Source: a virus | Length of the DNA: 34,021 nt | IMG/VR virus record: IMGVR_UViG_3300035206_000294 | Coordinates: 1-34,021 of that record | Strand: one strand, 5' to 3' | Shown: positions 29,919-34,021 of the stretch, piece by piece | How the letters are laid out: every line of letters begins with the position of its first letter | Position numbering within the stretch: position 1 is the first letter of the stretch | Made by a program: the position numbers and the translations under genes | Notes under the pieces: generated by a model | Database searches by the model: none | Seen by the model: the letters and a program-made list of their open reading frames with translations, nothing else | What the model was told of the DNA's origin: nothing

Positions 29919-29948
29919 ATGGAAGACGGTTTCCATAGGAGATTATAA
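29919..29948 (+). CDS. Possible 9-aa leader peptide, leaderless start
   Basis: ATG at the predicted late start, product MEDGFHRRL. Its TAA shares an A with the next ATG (TAATG at 29946-29950), and the AGGAG site of the next gene lies inside it, so translation of the two would be coupled. Confidence 0.4.
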   Translation: MEDGFHRRL

Positions 29949-30079
29949 TGAGCGATAAGCAAAAGAAAATTGCCTGGGTAGCTGCCACAGTAATAGTAGT
30001 AGGTTTCTTAGGCGATCATTTTGGTTTTTGGGAAATGACTGCATGGATCAACCCAGCCGGCGGCCCTGACAGCCGATAA
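29948..30079 (+). CDS. Small membrane protein
   Basis: 43 aa: a basic start (MSDKQKK), a hydrophobic helix (about 8-22, IAWVAATVIVVGFLG), then a short Trp/Gly/Pro-rich tail (HFGFWEMTAWINPAGGPDSR). ATAGGAG lies 6-7 nt before the ATG. Unknown family. Monocistronic, between a late box and a palindrome plus terminator. Confidence 0.65.
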   Translation: MSDKQKKIAWVAATVIVVGFLGDHFGFWEMTAWINPAGGPDSR

Positions 30080-30080
30080 A

Positions 30081-30094
30081 ACAGTATATACTGT
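30081..30094 (+). repeat. 14-bp perfect palindrome
   Basis: ACAGTATATACTGT directly after a stop codon and 7 nt before a terminator stem. Too AT-rich and loopless to be a good hairpin; the shape is that of a dimeric-repressor operator, but no promoter overlaps it. Confidence 0.5.
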
Positions 30095-30100
30095 TCATGG

Positions 30101-30131
30101 ATAAATGGGCCGAGAGGCCCATTTATTTTAT
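30101..30131 (+). terminator. Intrinsic terminator
   Basis: ATAAATGGGCC (30101-30111), GAGA tetraloop, GGCCCATTTAT (30116-30126), then TTTATT. The stem is perfect over 11 bp. Confidence 0.88.
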
Positions 30132-30134
30132 TAG

Positions 30135-30142
30135 AGTAAATA
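30135..30142 (+). promoter_or_regulatory. T4-type late promoter box, nearly leaderless
   Basis: AGTAAATA, then 6 nt to the ATG at 30149; the predicted leader is about 0-1 nt. Confidence 0.6.
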
Positions 30143-30148
30143 TTAAAA

Positions 30149-30478
30149 ATGACATGTGAACTTTGCAAATTACATACGATTTTAAAGGTATACGATGATT
30201 CAGATCCACGATGGATTATAATGGATTGTATGTCATGTTTAATTCCAATGATAGTGTGGTACGGACATACAATGGCTATTCCACCAAGAGACAGAGTAGA
30301 AATGGAAATAGCATTAAGGGAAGTTGGCGATCGCGAATTTGGTAAAGGTAATTATTTTATTGATGATGAACAAAGAACTATTCCGGATCATTTACATTGG
30401 CATGCTCGACCAAATGATTGGGTACCAAATTTGGAATGGATTGAAAAAATTCGTAAAGAACGTTCACCGTATATGTAA
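30149..30478 (+). CDS. HIT-like (histidine triad) small protein with CxxC pairs
   Basis: 109 aa. C3-x2-C6 (MTCELC) and C27-x2-C30 (DCMSC) frame a beta segment; H40 (YGHTM) is at the position of the HIT 'H-x-P' strand; HLHWHARP (81-88) gives H81-x-H83-x-H85, the histidine triad. HIT enzymes cleave nucleotide-phosphate bonds, often nucleotidylated substrates. Proteins with an N-terminal CELC and a terminal HxHxHxRP form a small HIT-related group I recall from microbes and phages; activity unproven. It leads a cluster with the radical SAM gene 5 nt downstream. Confidence 0.65.
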   Translation: MTCELCKLHTILKVYDDSDPRWIIMDCMSCLIPMIVWYGHTMAIPPRDRVEMEIALREVGDREFGKGNYFIDDEQRTIPDHLHWHARPNDWVPNLEWIEKIRKERSPYM

Positions 30479-30483
30479 GTATT

Positions 30484-31683
30484 ATGAGTAAAGTTTATAA
30501 CAGGAAGGATTTTTTGAAACATAAAAATTTTTGTTTATATCCATTTACACAATTATATTGTTTGTCAACACCTGATGGCTTTCGTGTTAAGCCTTGTTGT
30601 GAAACACTAGAAAAAGATGAAATATATGCTAAAACAATAAGCAGTATTAAGAATCATGATTTTTTAAAAGATCTTAGAAAACACTTTATAGATGACAAAC
30701 CACTTCCTGAAATGTGTTGTCGTTGTATAGAAGATGAAACAGCATCAGATGGTAAAAGTAGTCGCAGGCTTGATAGATTATCATCTAATATGGATTTTAC
30801 ATTTGAAGTAAACGAAGATGGTGAATTATTAAGTGAAGTGCAAGATCTTGATTTACGACCAAGTAATACTTGTAATCTAAAATGTATAATGTGCAATCCT
30901 TGGGATTCATCAAAGTGGGGAGAGGATATTGATATATACGGCGATGTGTTTTTAAAATTATCAAAACAGGATGATTTAGAAGACCTTAAAAAAGAGATTA
31001 ATAAAGCAAAACAATATACTGATTGGAATGAGTTGTTAGGCCTTGTTGGTTATTTAAAAAGAATTTTTATTGCAGGCGGCGAGCCTTTCTATATGAAAAA
31101 TGCATTGGCATTTTTACAAACATTAGTAGATTTAGAAGTAGCATCAGATATTATTTTAGAAATAACAACTAATGCTGTCAGTATTAATAATGCATTAATT
31201 TCTTTGTTAGAACAGTTTAAGGAAGTTAATATTACTATTAGTATCGATGGTGTTGAAGATGTAAATTATATTATTAGATACCCAACCGAATGGAGTACAT
31301 TTTGTTTAAATATTAATTTGTTATATAATAAATTTCCTAATCATATACATTTTAATAATACAGTCTCAGCATTGAACTTATTAGACACACTTAATATAGT
31401 AGATTTTACAAATAAATATATAGGAACCGGTATAATATTAGGAAGATGTGTAGAACCTGAATTATTAGATGTTAATAGTTTGAAACCAGAGGTTATTAAT
31501 AAGTTTAGAGGATTATTAAAATATGGTTCAATTAGTAACAAGCAACATAATTGGTATACTCTTTTAATAGATGATTACAAATACAATGAAGAAAATAATA
31601 ATAAAATGAAAACGTTTTTAGCAAAGTTAGATAAAAAGAGAAATACAAATTCAAAAGATATTTTACCATGGTGTTGGGTATGA
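30484..31683 (+). CDS. Radical SAM protein with N-terminal SPASM/twitch-like Cys cluster (complete)
   Basis: 399 aa. N-terminal Cys region FCLYPF...C38C39...C78C79xC81 precedes the core. Core motif NTCNLKCIMCN has C130-x3-C134-x2-C137; AGGEPF (197-202) is the SAM-binding motif; ITTNA and ISIDGV (about 250) are barrel strands. The C-terminal 100 residues are helical and end with PWCWV. Paralogous in layout to the genes at 1-948 and 33290. Starts 5 nt after the HIT-like gene and ends in ATGA overlap with the next. Likely modifies a peptide, protein or nucleotide; no obvious small Cys/repeat precursor peptide was found next to it. Confidence 0.88.
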   Translation: MSKVYNRKDFLKHKNFCLYPFTQLYCLSTPDGFRVKPCCETLEKDEIYAKTISSIKNHDFLKDLRKHFIDDKPLPEMCCRCIEDETASDGKSSRRLDRLSSNMDFTFEVNEDGELLSEVQDLDLRPSNTCNLKCIMCNPWDSSKWGEDIDIYGDVFLKLSKQDDLEDLKKEINKAKQYTDWNELLGLVGYLKRIFIAGGEPFYMKNALAFLQTLVDLEVASDIILEITTNAVSINNALISLLEQFKEVNITISIDGVEDVNYIIRYPTEWSTFCLNINLLYNKFPNHIHFNNTVSALNLLDTLNIVDFTNKYIGTGIILGRCVEPELLDVNSLKPEVINKFRGLLKYGSISNKQHNWYTLLIDDYKYNEENNNKMKTFLAKLDKKRNTNSKDILPWCWV

Positions 31684-31991
31684 AGGGTAAGCATTTTATT
31701 ATATTTGTACATGTATATAGGCCCGGTGAAGGTGCAAGAACCGAATCAAAGGATTTTGGGTTAGATGGTAAATGGAATATGCAGGAAGAAATTTATTTTC
31801 TTGATAAAGTATCAGATAAGTTTTTAACAAGGGCTACTGCAATATTAGATTATGATAATAATAAAATTATCAAAACCCGTATAGAAGGGTTAACACCTGA
31901 GAAAATGCTTTCTCATGTGCAAGAAAAATATCCAAAGCAATTTTTACAGTTTATGAAAGTGATTAGCCAAGATAAAAAAGACGGCGGTTGA
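31680..31991 (+). CDS. Small conserved phage protein of unknown function
   Basis: 103 aa from the ATG at 31680 that overlaps the preceding stop (ATGA); a start at 31668 in the same frame would add only MVLG. Segments KHFIIFVHVYRPGEGARTES (about 4-23) and DYDNNKIIKTRIEGLTPEKM are beta then helix; no catalytic motif. Its last codons overlap the -35 box of the tuf promoter. Translation coupled to the radical SAM enzyme, so it could be its partner or substrate; inference. Confidence 0.7.
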   Translation: MKGKHFIIFVHVYRPGEGARTESKDFGLDGKWNMQEEIYFLDKVSDKFLTRATAILDYDNNKIIKTRIEGLTPEKMLSHVQEKYPKQFLQFMKVISQDKKDGG

Positions 31992-32028
31992 CAATTACTT
32001 TAATATATATTATAATATTTGGTAAATA
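31988..32028 (+). promoter_or_regulatory. Consensus sigma70 promoter plus late box for tuf
   Basis: TTGACA 31988-31993, 17 bp, TATAAT 32011-32016, a perfect consensus; then late box GGTAAATA 32021-32028. Predicted starts about 32023 and 32034; leaders about 52 and 41 nt. EF-Tu can be made through the whole infection. Confidence 0.8.
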
Positions 32029-32038
32029 ATATCATTGT

Positions 32039-32054
32039 GTCTTCAAGTGGAGAC
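32039..32054 (+). promoter_or_regulatory. Hairpin in the tuf leader
   Basis: GTCTTC (32039-32044), AAGT loop, GGAGAC (32049-32054), 6 bp with one T-G pair. It hides a GGAG sequence about 20 nt before the ATG and lies 5 nt after the late-promoter start. Confidence 0.45.
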
Positions 32055-32074
32055 TTTAAATATAGAGATATAAA

Positions 32075-33265
32075 ATGGCAAAAGATAAATTTGAAAGAAC
32101 AAAACCGCATGTTAACGTAGGTACAATCGGTCATGTTGACCATGGTAAAACTACACTAACAGCGGCAATTACAAAAGTGTTGGGCGAAAAATTTGGTGGT
32201 GATGCAAAAGCATTTGACGAAATTGATAACGCTCCTGAAGAACGTGAACGGGGTATTACTATTGCAACTGCTCATGTAGAGTATGAAACAGCTGGCCGCC
32301 ACTATGCTCACGTTGACTGTCCAGGACACGCAGACTATGTAAAGAATATGATTACTGGTGCCGCCCAGATGGATGGTGCTATTTTGGTTGTGTCTGCCGC
32401 AGACGGCCCAATGCCGCAAACAAGAGAACACATCTTACTTGCACGGCAAGTTGGTGTTCCGTATATGATTGTTTTTATGAACAAAGCAGACATGGTTGAT
32501 GATGATGAATTAATAGAACTTGTCGAAATGGAAATTAGAGAACTTCTTGACAGCTATGAGTTCCCAGGTGATGACACACCAATTATTATTGGTTCAGCAT
32601 TACAAGCATTAGAAGGCGAAGAAACAGAGCACGGTACAGAATCAATTTATAGACTTGCAGAAGCATTAGATTCTTACATTCCAGAACCAGAACGGGCAGT
32701 TGATGGCGACTTCTTGTTGCCAATTGAGGATGTGTTCTCAATTGCTGGACGAGGAACAGTTGTTACTGGACGAGTAGAACGTGGTATAGTTAAAGTTGGC
32801 GAAGATGTAGAAATTGTCGGTGTTAAGGATACTGTAAAAACAGTTTGTACTGGAGTTGAGATGTTTCGCAAACTACTTGATGAAGGTAGAGCAGGTGATA
32901 ACATTGGTGCTCTTTTACGTGGTACAAAACGCGAAGATGTAGAGCGCGGCCAAGTATTAGCAAAACCCGGTTCGATTAAACCACATACAAAGTTTGAAGC
33001 AGAAGTTTATGTGTTAGCCAAAGAGGAAGGTGGTAGACATACACCGTTTTTCCAAGGATACCGCCCGCAGTTTTATTTCCGTACAACGGATATCACTGGA
33101 CAATGTGAACTTGCTGAAGGTGTTGATATGGTAATGCCTGGTGATAATGTAAATCTTACAGCAACATTGATTAACCCAATTGCTATGGAAGAAGGTTTGC
33201 GTTTCGCTATTAGGGAAGGTGGCAGAACCGTTGGTGCTGGTGTAGTTGCAAAAATTATTGAGTAA
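32075..33265 (+). CDS. tuf: Translation elongation factor EF-Tu
   Basis: 396 aa, full length (E. coli 394). EF-Tu carries aminoacyl-tRNA to the ribosome with GTP. All G motifs are present: GHVDHGKT (19-26), switch I RGITI (59-63), DCPGH with catalytic His85 (81-85), NKAD (136-139), GSAL (173-176). Domain 2 ([20 protein letters not shown]) and domain 3 ([20 protein letters not shown]) are intact, so it should be functional. The Gly60-Ile61 bond cut by the Lit protease in E. coli EF-Tu is unchanged, as is the C-terminal [10 protein letters not shown] Thr targeted by Doc-type kinases. The 178-195 loop is 3 residues longer than E. coli. Codons are GC-richer than neighbours. Flanked by phage genes, not by str-operon genes. 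Confidence 0.96.
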   Translation: MAKDKFERTKPHVNVGTIGHVDHGKTTLTAAITKVLGEKFGGDAKAFDEIDNAPEERERGITIATAHVEYETAGRHYAHVDCPGHADYVKNMITGAAQMDGAILVVSAADGPMPQTREHILLARQVGVPYMIVFMNKADMVDDDELIELVEMEIRELLDSYEFPGDDTPIIIGSALQALEGEETEHGTESIYRLAEALDSYIPEPERAVDGDFLLPIEDVFSIAGRGTVVTGRVERGIVKVGEDVEIVGVKDTVKTVCTGVEMFRKLLDEGRAGDNIGALLRGTKREDVERGQVLAKPGSIKPHTKFEAEVYVLAKEEGGRHTPFFQGYRPQFYFRTTDITGQCELAEGVDMVMPGDNVNLTATLINPIAMEEGLRFAIREGGRTVGAGVVAKIIE

Positions 33266-33276
33266 TGTTTTTAACG

Positions 33277-33284
33277 GGTAAATA
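33277..33284 (+). promoter_or_regulatory. T4-type late promoter box, predicted leaderless
   Basis: GGTAAATA, then CTAGT (5 nt) to the ATG at 33290. Confidence 0.65.
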
Positions 33285-33289
33285 CTAGT

Positions 33290-34021
33290 ATGGTAGCTCG
33301 CCCGTCGGATAATAATAAAACAACAAATCGTTCACCAATGGCCGTTTCGCCTACATTCTGTGCGTTTCCTTTTGCACATTTAGTTATACATAATAATGGA
33401 ACATATGGTCCATGTTGTGGTGCATCGGAATTTTTTTATATAAATGAAAATAATAAAGTTGGATCAGCTAACATGTTTGAACCGATGTTTCTTGACGGGG
33501 ATATTAAACCATATTGGTTAGGTATTGAGGAAGCATTTAATAGCGAGCCGATGGAACATATTCGTCAAGAGTTGTTAAAAGGTAATAAACCGTCTGCATG
33601 TGAATCATGCTGGAAGCAAGAAAAATATAAAGAAATTCGTAGTAAAAGACAAGCAAATAACGAACTTTATTTTGCTTTGTTCCCAGCGTTTGAAAATATA
33701 TTTGATTATAATGCAACAGAATTATCTACAAATCCATATGTTAGATCGTTAGATTTAAAATTTTCTAACAAATGTAATTTACATTGTTTAATGTGTCATG
33801 CAGGCAATAGTGATATGTGGCTACCATTAGATAAAAAGATAAATCAATATTTAATTAAGCATAATCTAAAAAGGGGCGTTATTTCACCTGATATCCATGA
33901 CATGGCTTTGGATATAGAGTTATATCATAGTACAGATCATATTATTGTAGATGTAGATGATTTTCATAAAAACATAAGTGATTTTCCTCAAGAAAGATAT
34001 GAGGAAATCAAATCGTTAATA
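33290..34021 (+). CDS. Radical SAM protein with N-terminal SPASM/twitch-like Cys cluster (partial, runs off right edge)
   Basis: Open frame of 244 codons from ATG at 33290 to the window end. N-terminal Cys region: FCAFPF (C24), YGPCCG (C42, C43), ACESC (C104, C107) followed by EIRSKR. Core motif FSNKCNLHCLMCH has C162-x3-C166-x2-C169. Same architecture as the genes at 1-948 and 30484, with sequence clearly diverged. The ATG is 5 nt after a late box, with no Shine-Dalgarno. The remaining barrel, including the GGEP motif, lies outside the window. Confidence 0.87.
   Translation, partial: MVARPSDNNKTTNRSPMAVSPTFCAFPFAHLVIHNNGTYGPCCGASEFFYINENNKVGSANMFEPMFLDGDIKPYWLGIEEAFNSEPMEHIRQELLKGNKPSACESCWKQEKYKEIRSKRQANNELYFALFPAFENIFDYNATELSTNPYVRSLDLKFSNKCNLHCLMCHAGNSDMWLPLDKKINQYLIKHNLKRGVISPDIHDMALDIELYHSTDHIIVDVDDFHKNISDFPQERYEEIKSLI

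Noticed and set aside
32075-33265. EF-Tu altered to resist Lit cleavage or Doc phosphorylation
   Set aside because: The Gly-Ile bond in RGITI and the C-terminal GGRTVGAG Thr are both conserved, so resistance by substitution is not supported.
31980-33290. Host chromosomal contamination (tuf region of a bacterium)
   Set aside because: Neighbours are not fusA, rpsJ, secE, nusG or tRNA genes; both sides are phage-style radical SAM genes, and the tuf promoter overlaps the upstream phage gene's end.
1-34021. CRISPR array, insertion sequence or integrase/attachment site
   Set aside because: No regularly spaced repeats, transposase or recombinase motifs, or tRNA-linked duplications were seen on either strand.

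Overview
The window is an AT-rich piece of a tailed-phage genome of the T4-like marine myovirus type. gp32 (ssDNA-binding protein), UvsX, a UvsY-like protein, UvsW, a gp61-type primase and a gp41-type helicase are all recognisable, together with many conserved virion-type proteins of unknown function and T4-style late promoters (TAAATA boxes). No integrase, repressor, tRNA gene or CRISPR array was seen. The host cannot be named from sequence alone. From memory, the phage-borne EF-Tu reads more like beta/gamma-proteobacterial than SAR11-type EF-Tu, which would fit an AT-rich marine proteobacterium; this is inference.

Layout. (1) 1-948, minus strand: a radical SAM protein cut by the left edge. 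(2) 1101-8114: recombination and replication block: gp32, uvsX, a small acidic protein, a UvsY-like protein, small unknowns, a cyclic-phosphate-processing (cREC) domain protein, an AAA ATPase and the uvsW helicase. It is divided by strong terminators, each followed closely by a sigma70-type promoter. (3) 8161-10382: tightly overlapping genes ending in a miniature DnaE (Pol III alpha) homologue of 186 aa that still has the three catalytic-type aspartates. (4) 10375-10755, minus strand: a lone conserved unknown. (5) 10798-14347: a virion-type beta-rich protein, then primase, a linker gene and helicase. (6) 14391-23160: late, mostly virion or internal-head-type genes with late boxes; a KxDG nucleotidyltransferase (ligase-like) protein lies here. 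Several products share an M-[KR]-[IL]-x-x-[IL] type N-terminus that recalls the T4 capsid-targeting sequence. (7) 23202-28523: PD-(D/E)XK nuclease, Mtd-like fibre/adhesin protein, MazG-like pyrophosphohydrolase, a 106-aa SET-domain protein, a small beta-barrel-like protein and a large structural protein. (8) 28527-30079: small membrane proteins, nested ORFs and a candidate structured RNA. (9) 30149-34021: HIT-like protein, a second radical SAM protein, a small unknown, a complete EF-Tu gene (tuf) and a third radical SAM protein cut by the right edge.

Expression logic. Two classes of promoter place the predicted transcription start exactly on, or within a few bases of, a start codon: TTGACA-N16-18-TANNNT-N6-ATG/GTG, and NNTAAATA-N5-ATG. 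About fourteen genes should therefore make leaderless or nearly leaderless mRNAs. The genes expected to be made in bulk (gp32, the 89-aa protein, tuf) instead have longer leaders with a hairpin at or near the predicted 5' end.

Most striking points: a phage-encoded, apparently intact EF-Tu between radical SAM genes; a structured RNA with a tRNA-acceptor-like 3' end about 2 kb upstream; a phage SET-domain methyltransferase; the mini-DnaE; and the systematic leaderless promoter architecture.
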